A stretch of 64,000 bases of DNA from Branchiostoma floridae (lineage: Eukaryota; Chordata; Leptocardii; Amphioxiformes; Branchiostomatidae): assembly GCF_000003815.2 (NCBI RefSeq), contig NC_049987.1, positions 10,710,714 through 10,774,713 of the forward strand, written 5' to 3'. Numbering within the stretch: position 1 is the stretch's first letter; each line of letters opens with the position of its first letter. Below, in pieces: positions 10,234-24,014 of the stretch. Made by a program: the position numbers and the translations under genes. The notes beneath the pieces are model-generated. The model saw only the letters and a list, made by a program, of their open reading frames with translations, did no database searches and was not told the origin of the DNA.

Positions 10234-13200
10234 TTACACGGAAGGATAAGGTGGAGGATGCGTGGAGTTTACTAATCCTGAAATGCAAAAGTTAGATAAA
10301 ATCAACAATGTATAGAGTATCAACTGTGGAGATCGTAAGTTTAGGTGGAACGTATTCAAAAAGTAATGAATAGCTTGTCAGTTTGTTGAATTTTTTTTTT
10401 TACTTCAGGAATTATTTGAAAGAGAAAGTGTGTGCTTGATACAAAAAGGTGTAAGATTCTTATGTACCGGAGTAGGAGAGCCCAACCAACTCCCACTTCT
10501 TCTCCATCCGTGGCGGAGGCCGAGGCTTGAGTGTACCGTACATCTCCTGTAGCTCCAGGTCCTCCACACCGGAGTCAATGGTGCCGGTCTTGTACACGTA
10601 CTTCGGTACAGGCGGCATCGGGCGGGAGGCTGGGACCTCAATTGGATCTGTGACTTCAACAACAGCATTTTTACCTAATTTAGATGGAAGACTTTTTTCT
10701 GCTCCACATTTATGATTTTGCTGCATGTTCTTATATATCTGTTATATAGGCCATGGGTGAATCTTTAAAACCATAACAAATCTATGATATGGGAACTTTT
10801 AGGTCATGTATTTTAAAATCGTTGTAGGAGATATGGCCATACAATGACTTGTATTGGACGATGAAAGCATAGCTATACTACAGAGGTAGTAAAACGTTAC
10901 CATCTAGGTGAGACTTGCATATCCAGCCCTTCCTCTTGGCGATGATCAGCAACACTGCTACCACTGTCACCAGCAGTATTGCCCCAGCGGTAATGGCAGT
11001 TATGACGATTACATTTGGAATAGTTTCTGTGTGGTTAACAATAATTTTACAATATTTCCACTGCGGCATGTTCATCAAAAACGTATGAGGGATGATGGCT
11101 ATCTTTCTCATTCATCTTTACAAATTGGATTTCATATTACCTTAATTTCGTCATAGTTCAAACAATAAATTCCCTCATTTTCACGGTAGAATACTGTCAA
11201 ACTTTTTCCCAAAGAGAGAAAAGTAAACCCAATATTTACTTATAACAAAGAAAGGTATCCGAGCTATGCTGTTCTAATGATATCACTACTTCACTAAACA
11301 AGAAAATGTTATTTGACGAGCTCTATAAACATTCAAGCATACCTTCGATCTCCAGGTGAATATTTCTCATGACAGATCCAAACATGTTGGTTGTCTTGCA
11401 GACGTAGTCTCCACCATCCTTCACGGCAACATCCGGTATGGTCAGTGTCGACGTCATCTTCTGGTTTCCTCTGGTCGTCACGATGTGTGCAATGGCACTG
11501 TCTAACTCAGTCTCTATACCATACTTGTTTCTCCATAACCATTCCAAATCAGATGGTAAAGGATCGGCAAATACAGCACAGTCAAGTTGTGCTGTTCCCC
11601 CAACAGCTACAGATATCATCACCGAGTTCCCCTGTCCATCAAGATACGGCTTTCCTGTAAAAAATCATAAATGTGAGAAAATATATGTTGAAAGTTTTGA
11701 ATAGTTGGCTATTGACTCTTTCAAGCGTTAAACATTTAGATAGTTTAATTAGTAAATTGCATACTAAGCCTAGTTACGTGTAGGTTTATAATCGGCTAAA
11801 AGTATCATACGGAACTAACCGATGACATCGATGCGTATATCCTTGGTGCTCTGCGAGAATCCATTACTGATAGCGACGCATTGATACGTTCCCTCGATGT
11901 CGTAGTGCACACGGTGGAACTGGAGAGGGTTTTCCCAGTACAAGTTTGTATCCTTCCGCCACCACTTCACTCGCGGGGAAGGATTTCCATCCGCCAGACA
12001 TTCCAATGAGAAGTCATCATCGCCTTGCTGAACGGTAATCTGTGATTCCATGGAAGGGTCAATCAAAGGCGGGTCTGTTGAATATCAAAACCAGGTAGAA
12101 AAAAACAGACGTTTCAATAGTTAAATGTTGGGGCCAATATAAATGTTACATGTACGTAAAACAAGCAAGTCGTAACCTACCTCTACATCACACGCACGAG
12201 GTTAGACGTCCTCTACATGGTATTATACATTTAGTTTCCTCGATCGAAAATAACTTTTCAGGTCCACGTTTACAGAAAGAATTTTATACTTACACAGAAC
12301 GTCCAATGTTACAGTCCCCACAGCTATGGGGAGTACGCCATTGTCTGCCGTACACTGGTAAATCCCTGCGTCTTGGCGAGATGTGCTGGGGATTCGGAAC
12401 GTGCCCTTCCTGCAACAGGAACGGGAAATGCAATGTAGAGTTAGATAAAAAAATCACTTTACACATACACAGACACTAAACCACACACAGGCACAGACAC
12501 AGGCACACACACGACGCATAATGCCGTGAACTATCTACATATCACTACTATCCTTACCCGAAACCACCATCAGCAATTGGACGGCCATGTTTAGTCCACG
12601 TGATGCTCGCAAAAGGATGGCTGTCGACCAGACAAGTTAACATTGCTGGTTCTCCCTCTTTGGCTCGGATTGATTTGGTTGGAACAGATATACTCGGGGG
12701 ATCTGTAATGGAAAGAACAACGTAAGTTTTTGAAAATATTATCATAATAATGAAATATGTACATATCTGTTTCTATAACCAAAATGTTAGAGCGACTTGT
12801 ACGAAATCAATGTGAATGATGCCAAAGATCACATTGTTGGTTGTTTCGTTTACTATGTAATTTGTAAGATTAGTAGCTTACTTACAATTAACCTGCAAAA
12901 CCATCCAAGACTCCCGAGCAGAAGTGATCTCCGGAAATGGCTGGCTGGCTCTGCAGGTCAGGTTCAAACCGTTATCCCATTTTGTGACACGTCTGAGAAT
13001 CAGGTCAGCTTCGACTCTGCCTCCTCGTTGTTGTTGTCTCACGTATCGCTCTGTAAACGCCTCCGTCCCATTGTACCAGCTCAGCTGAGGCAGTGGATGG
13101 CCTCCTGAAGATGTACAGCTCAACTCTAGCTGCTGCCCTGCCTGGGCCGGTACTTCTGCGCCGCTCAGTGTAGGGGGTTGTGGAACTGGAACTGGAGATT

Positions 13201-16038
13201 TTTTGGGAGGGGGGTGATTTTTTTGTCAGCTTTCCATCAGCATTTTAAGAACTTTCCACAGTACATATCATTATTAGGCTAATATAAGATTTAGCAATTT
13301 GACCTTGTACAATGTAGTACTTACCAATTACAGTCAGTGTTGCTTCTTTGGGAGGAAGACCGAAGACCTTGCACTTGTAATCACCTCCATCTTCCAAGCG
13401 GACATCCCGAATCTGCAGATGGAACTCTCCTTTCTTCATGTCGCCGATAACCTGATCAATATATCAATATTCTACAAACAAATTACACAACGTTTATGGT
13501 CTTATTTGCATGTACAAGTACCGAAGTACTAGTGGGCATATAAATTCATCATATGTCACCACATTATTGTATAACGTGCGGTCGTAAAAAGGAAGGGGAT
13601 GATGTAAAAAAAAAAGAGAGACCTGATGGCGAGGGTAACTCGGATCAACTCTCCGATCAAAAGTTATTGCAGCCTGGTAAGGTGGTCCATTCCATGTAAC
13701 AACTTCCTCTGGCGACAAGTTATGCAAACTGCAGCGAAGGATAGCCGTATTTCCCATCAGAACAGCAGTTGGCATTGGAACTTCATTATAGCTGGCACCC
13801 AAGGCTTCCAATGAAAAAAATGCAATGTTAGCATTAGATCTTACATCATAGTAGTGTAGAGATTATATAGAGAGTTAAGAGATTTTTAGTGCTTGACGCA
13901 GAAAAGTTTTAATTGTGAAGCTAAAAAGATCTACCTTGTATACATAAATCTGACTATACTTGAATACGTAAAGAAGATGTCGTATGACCTTTAAACGTAC
14001 GATGCCAGGCAAATTAAAATCCCATGAACGCAGATTACTAGTATTTATTGCACTCTAAAGCAATCTTGTGCAGAAAGGCGTAATTATTAGAAGAAAAAAA
14101 TTGCATGTATTATCTTAAAGGTCAGAACTATGCCAATGTAACATAAAATTTTCGTAAAAACCTGGTGTCACTTGTGAGCTATATGAGTGACAAAGCAATA
14201 TGCAACTTGCCTTGTTCTTATCATGAACTTTGACAGCCTTTTTCCGAACGACCATTTTTCCTACAAATTATCTACCAAAAAATCGTATTGTCCCAGAATA
14301 GAGTGGGATTTGTTATCACCAAGCACATTAGGGGCATCTTCTCTGGATAGTTTCAAAGACCGCTTGCAGATATATAGATGTGTAATATACCCAGCTGCTG
14401 CCGTGCCGGGTTCCTGTGAAGCTGATGTGTTACGCCGGGCGGTTATATACTTGGCTAAACAGCTGTATTTTGCAACTACCATTGTCCAGGTAGCGATTGC
14501 TGCAGTACTATTTCACGAGAACGCGTATGTCAAGCCGTAAGTACATGTGATTGATGATGCCTTTGGAACAACGATTCTATCGTGTAAATCCTGTCCTCGG
14601 AGACTGCAGAACAGAATGCTGTTACTGACCTGTGGTGCGATATGCTTTTAGAAATACGCACGGGTTCTAAGGGCCATACATTGAAAAATCAAAGATGTCA
14701 GAGGTTTCCATATTTCAATAACAACAAGACTTTTGCCATCGGTATGAAAACACATATATACATGAGTGAATTGCTCAGTTCAGCACTGTATTTTGCGAAT
14801 AAGCGAGGGAACAATCATAATTATCTAGGACCAATCAGATACTTATTAGAAGCTCATTAGAGGCAGTTCCATTATTATGTGAATGTGATATATTCTAAAG
14901 AAAGAGTGCGTGGTTACAGGCATTCAGTAAGCATCAAGAAGCAACCTCATGGCTTTCACGTCTTCAGACCGTAAAAGAATACTAATGATGTTCTTGAGAA
15001 CGTCTTGCTAGCATGCTTGATTAAAGCCACCCACGGTTTGATTGAGGAGCCGGTAGTGCTCACAGAGGCAGTGATAGATTACTGCTAGCATCATGCTCAA
15101 TGGCGAAGATAGTGATGTGCTGTTGTGTATTCGGAAACTCTTATAATGGATTGGCCTGTAATTCAGATGATATGATATAAAGCTCCTGTGATAGCTCACT
15201 CTGACATTTGACTTAACTAACTTGAAGTCTTTTTTTCGTGTTCTGTGACTGATTCAACGTAGTCCTCGAATCAATCTTTCAGGCTGAACTATTATTGCCT
15301 GTAGCAACGAAGGACCTCAGAGACCGGAGGATACGGCCATGGAATTGGGTCATATGATCATGCAGATACCAGGAGCTTTAGTTACCAACCGCTGTCAGTC
15401 GATGATGTATAAGCTATGTTATCACTTATATAGTACGTTGACAATATGATTCAACAACATGCCTATTTGCATTTGCACTGTAATCTGTGTGTATTTATCG
15501 AATCCAATTCAACAAGACCAATTAAGTACTTGATGAAGTGACGCCATAAATACAATGTATAGGCTACTGATGGCTGTAAACCACACATTCTTCAGAAAAA
15601 TATACTATGTAGGAAAACGTTTTTTCATATAAAAGCAGATATATATTATTTGAAATAGGTCAGAATTAAGTGGAAACGGGTAGTAAGAAGAAATGCTACA
15701 AGGGCATCTGTGAATCCAGATAAACTGTTTACCTAAGGCTTTTGAAGCAACGACATAGTATGTACGTACAGTATGAATTGTGACATATTTTAAACAAATC
15801 GATGACCATCTGCGATGTTCTCACTCACTGAAAGAGATGATTATCATGACTTCGCAAATTTGGCAGCAATTGCAGACGATTGCACGACTTTACTGTCATG
15901 TACGTACAACAACGTGCAATGAAGTCATACAGATCTGATTTTAACCATTGGAAAAATCGGATATCAATACCTACCTTGTGGGAGGAGGGCGAATATTCCG
16001 ACCACTGTTAGCATACAAACGCTCCCACAGGACAACAT
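10234..16038 (-). CDS. Kirrel/Neph-like adhesion receptor, paralogue 1 (11 coding exons, ~618 aa)
   Basis: Coding exons: 16038-15975, 13804-13623, 13451-13325, 13191-12886, 12702-12558, 12409-12294, 12074-11820, 11654-11343, 11026-10901, 10647-10468, 10277-10234 (1857 nt, all phases agree). Exon 1 is a signal peptide (MLSCGSVCMLTVVGIFALLPQ). Five Ig domains follow, each with both Cys: Ig1 (RCSL...YKCKV), Ig2 (LSCTSSGG...LTCRAS), Ig3 (LTCLVD...YQCTAD), Ig4 (LECLADGNP...YQCVA) and Ig5 (LDCAV...YVCKTTNMFG). Then come one TM helix (~507-530, then KRKGW) and a ~75-residue tail. Ig1 YPRHQVIGDMKKGEF and the long Ig5 track the vertebrate Kirrel/Neph pattern; from family knowledge these are homophilic/heterophilic cell-adhesion proteins (irre recognition module). 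The tail has SH3-type RPMPPVP and PRPPPR, YGTL, and near the C-terminus PPPY (a WW ligand). The 2.2-kb intron 1 is the largest. The last junction (GTACAT donor) is the weakest; reading through it ends SYSGT-stop. Confidence 0.86.
15975..16038 (-). CDS. Signal-peptide exon of Kirrel-like gene 1
   Basis: The 64-nt coding exon ends CAAG|GTAGGT in phase 1 and joins the CC-starting exon at 13804, giving ...LLPQ-A-LGASYNEV. Its length and phase equal those of the corresponding exon of paralogue 2 (25345-25282), which is the main support for this start. Confidence 0.8.
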
Positions 16039-16164
16039 ACTTTTATCCTGCAGACACCAACACAAGCAGAATCGCAATGTATTCACCAGGTCCTGTGCTG
16101 TGGCCTTTTGAAGATGTTATCCCCTGGAGGTGAATCAATTCAGTTCTCCACAAAGTAAAAAGAC

Positions 16165-16170
16165 TATATA
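16165..16170 (-). promoter_or_regulatory. Possible TATA box of Kirrel-like gene 1
   Basis: TATATA (inside GACTATATAACAGTC) lies ~127 nt upstream of the ATG and ~25 nt downstream of element R2, on the minus strand. The spacing suits a core promoter, but paralogue 2 shows no equivalent TATA, so support is limited. Confidence 0.35.
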
Positions 16171-16193
16171 ACAGTCTCCAACGGCAGTTCACA

Positions 16194-16406
16194 GACTGAT
16201 TCCGTGTGTATCAGTCCGCACACACCCATAGACCCAGGCCCTAAATGAAATCCTTCTACGGCCCTCGGGGAAAGCTGAACACATTAGTTCGGCTGGAAGA
16301 TCCCAGTAATGTGTTCCAATTACATTATGTCATCCATAATGCATAGCCTAAGTCAGTTAGTAAAGATTTGGTGCACAACTTCCAGGAACAATGAGATCAT
16401 GAACTT
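16194..16406 (-). repeat. R2: conserved 213-bp element upstream of Kirrel-like gene 1
   Basis: This copy aligns with R3 without gaps over 213 bp and I count two differences. It begins with a GACTGAT-9 nt-ATCAGTC hairpin and carries GAACACATTA...TAATGTGTTC and CATTATG-TCATC-CATAATG inverted repeats. It ends ~155 bp upstream of the start codon, in the same orientation as R3. It is likely promoter-proximal; a mobile element is the alternative. Confidence 0.88.
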
Positions 16407-17929
16407 CCGGAAGGCTGCACATGTGTCTGTCAGATTTATCTCTATTTTTTTTATAGATGAGAAGGCGATTTATGTTGATTAGATACCTGAAATTATATAT
16501 ACCTGTCGTTCAATTTCAAGAAATTGACGAATACTTCTCTAGTCTTCTCCTTTTATGTGAATTTGATATTTCCTTGAATAATAATCTACTGATTCTTTAT
16601 GTAGATACTTTCAGTAGGGGAGGGGGAATTGTTTTGATTGTCAAAAATTGGTTATGATATATGACATCGAATTGTTATCTTTGCTTGATTGTCGATAGTT
16701 GAAGTTTGCCGTCTGTAAGGACACAAGTGATCACAACTAGTACTGCAGTAGAGGTTATGCAAGTGTTGTAGATTGTTATGCCGTGCATGTCTCATTTATT
16801 GTTGTCTTACTTTTTTACGTAACTTATAATTGCAGTATATTTGAAAATTGAAAAAAGAACAGTCGAAGAAATGACTGTCCAAATGTGCTTCATAGGGAGT
16901 AATTGGATCGTCTTATAAGTACAGCTCATTGACTCAATACAGCTGCGACCTCTTGCGACTTTTTGATTGCTACATTTTATGATTGCAGATAAAGACTCGT
17001 CATTTTGGATTACTGCACTGACATGGACTCTGCAATCCCTAATGTGCTAGAAAAAGTGCGTAGTATTTCCTTGAATATGTGCTTTGAATGTCTGCTTAAT
17101 GCATTTTGTAACATGACATCGTAGTAAATGTAATATGATCGAAAATGTGTCGACGTAAACAGTTTGACATCAGAAACCATCCATCGCCATATCTTTTATT
17201 CTTTCTACTTGATTGATGACATTGCAAGCACATCAATGGGTACAATCGCCTGGGTACAATTGACTATTTTTATATATATCGTTACGCTATACTACAACTT
17301 ATTGAAACATACATTATAAAGAACAAGTATTCTTATGAAAAATCTCTAATGGTCGTCATGACAACATTTTCTTTGATTTCATTCTATCAACCAAAAAACC
17401 TGCAAAACGACCATTTTATTGAGAAAGTTTTACTTGGCTTATTCTGGTTTTAATACCATTTGTAAAACCTTCAAGTAGCTTATCGACTATCATTTACAGC
17501 TTTATTGGTTTAAACACGTAGACATGTATTGTAAAGCGATGGCCCTCAAAAGTTCTTTTTAAGCAATGCGAACAATCATGAAGATTTCACTACTGAATGT
17601 CACGAGGATGACAGCAAAATAATCGCCGCGCCGGCTTCTCTTAGCTGATGCAGATCTGAGTGTCTGTTAAACTATATAACGCCATGCCACATTCTTGGCA
17701 ATTATATAAATGGTTGGTTACTCCACTTCATTAATCAACGTCTTTGTTTCAGAAAAGCCTTTGTCCTTAATGTATTTAATTGATTTGAATGCACGGTGAT
17801 GATTTCTAGTTCTGTCATAGATTCATGTAAAAAAAGGGCCATCTCTTTATCACCTCTTCTTCAGAGTTCACATACGATTATGTAAAAGACATTTCTTGTT
17901 CACCTGCTTGCTGGCTGTTGGTGACGCTG
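16407..17929. other. Spacer between the Kirrel-like paralogues
   Basis: No gene seen. The left part (~16680-16760, e.g. GATCACAACTAGTACTGCA) resembles 26040-26100 beyond R3. The right part (~17230-17930) resembles the 3' flank of paralogue 1. Both show that the tandem duplication covered intergenic DNA as well as exons. Confidence 0.55.
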
Positions 17930-20900
17930 TTACACGGATGGGTTAGGTGGAGGGTACGTGGAGTTTACTAATCCTGAAATTAAAAAGAAAAGTCAAAATG
18001 AACAATGTATGGAGTATCAACTGTGGAGATCTTCGGTTGTAGTTGAATGATACAGGTGGATTGTACTTAAAAAGTAATGAATTGCTCGTCTAATTTGTTG
18101 ATTTTTTTTTACTTCAGGAATTAATTAAAAGAGAAAGAGGGCACTTGATACAAAAAGGTGTAAGATTCTTACGTACCGGAGTAAGAAAGCCCAACCGACT
18201 CCCACTTCTTCTCCATCCGTGGCGGAGGCCGAGGCTTGAGTGTACCGTACATCTCCTGTAGCTCCAGGTCCTCCACACCGGAGTCAATGGTGCCGGTCTT
18301 GTATACGTACTTCGGTACAGGCGGCATCGGGCGGGAGGCGGACAGGTCAAAGGATTCTAAAAAAGATTGCTTTTGTAATTAAGACAAGAATACATCTATT
18401 TAGCTAGGCTTACAATACTTCGGAATGCATAGTATATACTTCTGTATAAGCATGGTTTCTTTACCAATAGAAATACTTTTACAACCGCTAAACACAAGCA
18501 CACTATTAGAAAGAAAAGCATACCGTCTTGGTGTGACTTGCAAATCCATCCCTTTCTCTTGGCGATGAATATAAAAACCACAGCGACAGTTGTCACTAGG
18601 ACCACTCCAGCAGTGGTAGATGTAATGAGTACAAGCTTAGGAACGGATTCTGTCGAGCAAAGTGTTAAAGAGTGAATGTTACATAGATTCACAAATTCAA
18701 GTCTCGTTACCAATGTCTGACAAACATAAGTTAGTGCAAAATGAAAATTGTACACTTACACTGACTATAGATATTCATACTACCTTTGATGTCCAAATGC
18801 ATATTACGCTTGGCAGACCCGAACATATTTGTTGTCTCGCAGATATAGCTTCCACCATCCTTCACTGCCACATTCTGTATGGTCAGTGACGACGTCATTT
18901 CCTGGTTTCTCCTCGTGGTAACAATATGGGAATCACCTCTGTCTAACTCTGTTTCCAACCCAAAGTTATTGCGCCATATCCATCCGACACGAGATGGCAA
19001 AGGGTCGGCTACAACTGTACAACTGAGCCTTATTGTTTCCCCAACATCCGCTGATATCATTTCTGTATCCCCTTCTCCTTCCAGATATGGTTTTCCTGGA
19101 ACAAATCATAAGATACTTTGATTTCCATAATCAATCGCCATCTCAATTAGACCAGATAGCTAGCTGTGCAGTTTACTAATTTTCGTGCTCATTTGTCCTA
19201 TTTATACTGTATCTCAGCGCCAAACTGTTTTTTGTAAATCATGAAAAGGAACTAACCCACAACATCGATAAAAACGTCCTTCGTTTTCTGAGGGAATCCA
19301 TCGCTTGCTGCTACACATTGATACGTCCCCTCCACGTCGTAGCGCACCTGGTGGAACCGGAGAGGGTTTTTCCAGTACAACTTTGTATTTTTTCGCCGCC
19401 AAGTTACTTTTGGTTTTGGATTTCCATCCACCAGACAGTTTAGAGAGAAATTATCGTCATCTTGAAGGGCAGTGACTTTGTCGTCCATGGAGGGGTCAAT
19501 CAGCGGTGGGTCTATTGTGAACCAAATGTTGAAGGTAAGTGCCACTAATGCAAATGTTTATCCTACATTTATTTAATCATTCAATCCAAGTTAAGACCCA
19601 ACTATAGATGTGCTTTTCAAAAGATGACATAGAAGTAGAAGATAGTGATAACTAATGAGTAATCTACAACTAGAAATATGGACTTATCTACTCTTTAATC
19701 GACTGTTTTAATCGGTCGTGCTGATGCTACAATGCTGAAACTGAAACCACGACATACACACAACTGTGTTTGAAAATAATGAACATACGTACACAGAACC
19801 CCCAATGTCACAGTCCCCACAGCCATAGGAGGAATGCCGTTGTCTGCCGTGCATTGGTAAGTCCCAGCGTCTTGGCGAGAAGTCCGGAGGATCTGAAATG
19901 TCTTCTGCCTGTGGAACATGATGAAGATGCAATGCTTTTTAGACAGTGCAACCAGCCGTCAATGTTAAATCGCTTTTCAACTTTCTTTATACAGTACAAA
20001 TAACAATTCTGTAATCACTAAAAGGCATGCAGATGACGTCTTTCTCATAGAAAACTATTACCCGATGTTGCCAATGTGTAATGCAGAGCGGCCAGGTTTC
20101 GCCCAGCTGATGGTTGCAGTAGGATTGCTGTCAACCAGACAGGTCAGATCTGCGGAGTCTCCCTTTATGACGCGAACAGATGGAATGGGAACTGTTACAC
20201 TTGGGGGATCTGAGGATTGAAATAAAGTTGTCAGTACAGACCTCCAAGGTGTTACATATCAATTAATGCAATGCTTTAAATTTACGTGGAGGTTTAAATA
20301 GAAGATTTATATTCGAAAAGCTACTTACAGTGCACTCGCAAAACTGTCCAAGATTCCTGAGCAGAAGTGATCTCCGGAAATGGCTGGCTGGCTCTGCACG
20401 TCAGGTTCATACCGTTATCCCATTTGGTCAGTCGCCGAAGGATAAGATTAAGCTCTACTAGACTCTCGCTTTCTTTCAGGCTAACATGTTGCTCTGTAAA
20501 CGCCTCCGTCCCATTGTACCATGTCAGCTGGGGCGGTGGATGGCCTCCTGAAGATGTACAGCTCAACTCTAGCTGCTGCCCCGCTTGTCCTGGAACTTCC
20601 GCACCTCTCAGTGTAGGGGGCATGGGGACTGGAACTGAAGGGAATACTTTTTGATGGTATGTTTTCTGTTGCTCTGAAAATGTTAGTCCATAGAAACAAA
20701 ATCAGAGAGACAGACAAGCGACTCTATCTAGAATTGTCTTCGGTTTGGTAATACTTGCTTCTCACCTACTACGGTTAACGTTGCTTCTTTAGGTTCAAGG
20801 CTGAAGATGTTGCACGTGTAAGCCCCTTCATCCTCTAGGCGAGCGTCTTGAATTCTTAAATGAAACTCTCCTTTTCGCACGTCACCCACAACCTGAGGAA

Positions 20901-23900
20901 TCAATTGATAGTTTATCACATGTTTAATGGTGTTCTTATGATGAGTTCGGCTTGACATCAAGGCAGGATAAGAAAATTTGACTACACGATGAAACAAAAG
21001 ATTCATTTCATCAATTTGTTCATGTGTTATCACATTGTGATGTGCTTAAAATCATAGAGAATAACCTGGTAGCGAGGGTAATTTGGGTCCACTCTTCGAC
21101 CAGATGTGATGACTTTTATGCTTGGTGACTTAGCCCAATTCACGGCATCATCTGGTGACAGGTCACGGAAGCTGCAGTGAAGCGTAGCTGTATGACCCAG
21201 TAGGACAGCGGTGGGCAATGGAACTGCATTGTAGCTGACACCGCTGGCTGTAATACAAAAATCAGCATCTTGTGATAGCTTGCGCATTTCTCCACTCCAA
21301 TGTAATTCATCCCGCCAATACCACACCGACACCGTAATAACATACCCAGGAGATAAGTTAACAGCAATGGTAGCCATCTGGAAAATTCAATGATACGCAG
21401 TAAGTAAGTACCCATAAAATTACTACCTATAGCCCCATTAAAGTATCATGGCCAAATGATCGTTGTCGTTTACGTCGCAATTGAAACACTTTAAAAGCAA
21501 TCAGTATGTGAACACCGTGAAAAATAAGGTCGTTTGCAGCAGCATCTGTATCTATCTAGCTCAAGGTTAAAGCTTCAAATAGTTTTTTCGGCTATGGACA
21601 ATGACTTTAAAGCCAGCAGATGGTCCGCAAATGTCATTGAACATCTGTCTACTAGCCAATTTGCCCTGAAAGGAAGGCACACGAAAAAAGACATGCTACG
21701 TGAACCCTTTCATCCTGCCATTTTTCAGGCGACAAAGCAATACATGGCAAATGCATTTTAAGCCTTTGAAAATGCTACAATGCAGATATTGTTATTTAAT
21801 TGGTTTGTCCTTTTACTAAAACCTTACAGCTTAATCTATACCACTTTAAGCTGAATACTTCTTACGCATGCATATTTCCTACTTGTTAGGTAATTCAGTA
21901 GTTGTTGCCATATTGTGTCAACGGGTAAATGTCACGTCTACAATGGACATGATTGATTATGCTTTTGGCTCCTCGTTTCTCGCGTGTAAATCTCTACCAC
22001 AGAGATTGCACAACAGAATTCCTGTAGTGACCTGTGGTTTGGTATGCTTTTGTGTATACCCGCAGATACATTTTACAGAGAAAGCAGCTTAAACCACAAG
22101 AGGGATTTTAAGAAACTAGAATGCTTTTAATAGAAAATGAATATACTGCTCATTAAGTCTATGTAGGTATATTTACAGACTTAAGTGTGCTTTGAAATAG
22201 TTACTTCAAGTGAAAATGAATAAGTAAGAATAGGCACTTTTCCTACAAAGAAGCATTTACCCTTAGAAGTATTGGAAAGCCCCGTATACATCGTTCCATT
22301 GCTTTAGCTTCTTCACACCTAAAAGGAATACTAATGGCGTTATTGAGAAGGATCAGTCTTGTTTGATTATAGCAACAACTAGAAAGGCCGACATTTGCTT
22401 GAGAGCAAATACAGCATATTTCAGCCATCTCCCTCCCCATGCAACAATAGGCTATTTCAAAATCACCCATTTGAAAAATCACTTTTACTAATGACGGTTT
22501 AACCCAAAAATGAGTCTTACAAAATTCCCCCGTTCAAGAATGGACTCCAGTGCACCCTATGTGAATTTGCACAATAGACCAGTCCAGAAATACTCCCACT
22601 GAAACCTTGGCCTTTTGAATAAGAAACCAAATCCAAAATTGAATTTAGCAAAAAAGGTCCCAGTGCATAAAAAGGTATAATAGACCAGTCTAAAAACACT
22701 TCCACTAAAATAGAATTTTGAATCATCACCCGTTCAAAACTGAATTTGAAAAAATCCCCCTTCCGTGTGCAAAAAATGGACTCTTCCATGTAAAGTAGAG
22801 CAGTCCAAAAATACATCCGCTAAAATAGGACTTTGACATAATCACTGAAGTCCAAAAAATGGATTTTTAAAAAAAGCCCCCTCTATGCAAGAATGGACTC
22901 TTCCAGAACACCCATGTAAAATTGCAAATTAGACCAGTCCAAAAATAACCCTACTGAAAGACTTTGACTAACTAGAAGTCACCAAAGTCCAAAATATGAA
23001 TTTTGAAAAATCCCCCCTCCGTGCGAGAATAGACTCTTCCAGCACACATTCTGTAAAATTGCAAAATAGACCTGTCCAAAAATGCATCCACTGAAAGACT
23101 TCACCAGTCCAATGATGAATTTAAAAAAAAAATGAACCCCTCCGTGTAAGAATGGACTCTTCCAGATAACACCGGGCTCGCTGATTGGCTGCCACCCCCC
23201 CCCCCTCTTAGGATATAGATTCAGGCTGATTGGTTACCTATCTAATTAGATTAAATAGACATATATGCCAGTAGGTGCAATCTGCAGCTGGGGGTCAACG
23301 ACCTTAAGGTCATTGACCCCTCTGGCTATTGGAAAATGACAAAAAAAATCCCCAAATATATCATTTTGACGTAGTCTATGACAAAAATTAGACATGTGTC
23401 ATTTGAATAAATATCTAGTGCACCCTTTTACCAAAATTTAGGTCATTTGGTTTTAAAACCAGAGCACAAGAGCCAAAAGTGTACTTTTTGGTCATAAAAT
23501 GGCCAAATAATCGCAAAATTGAGCATTTTATTGCACCGTATGCCTCAAGTGTTATTGAATCCATGTGCGCATATGTCTAGGGCACTCCTATACTAAATTT
23601 CAGGTCATCCGGTTCTAAAACCAAGGTACAGGAGCCAAAAGTGTCCTTTTTTGGTAAAAAAATGACCAAAAAATCGCAAAAAATAAGTATTTCGTTATAC
23701 TGTACACCAAAACTGATATTGAATCTATATGGGGGACTTATCAAGGGACATCTGTACCAAATTTCAGCTCATTCGGTTATACTACCAGGGTACAGGGGGC
23801 CCAAATATACAGTTTTGGTCTTAAGATGACCAAAAAACCTTAATAAAATCATTTAAGAGACAGATATGGAAAAAATGAAAAAAACGTCCGAGGGTATTGG

Positions 23901-23979
23901 CCCACTCTACCCTTGTGCCAAATTTCAAGTCATTCGGTTGAGGAACAAGGGAGATACCGTGTTCTGAAGATTTGACAGG

Positions 23980-24014
<35 letters not shown>

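Noticed and set aside
14187-14540. 117-codon plus-strand frame in intron 1 of Kirrel-like gene 1
   Set aside because: It has no domain, no counterpart in paralogue 2 and an overlapping antisense frame of similar length.
21346-21415. MGTYLLRIIEF... as the main start of Kirrel-like gene 2
   Set aside because: It is in phase, but the exon at 25345-25282 matches paralogue 1 in length, phase and peptide pattern; kept only as a possible alternative first exon.
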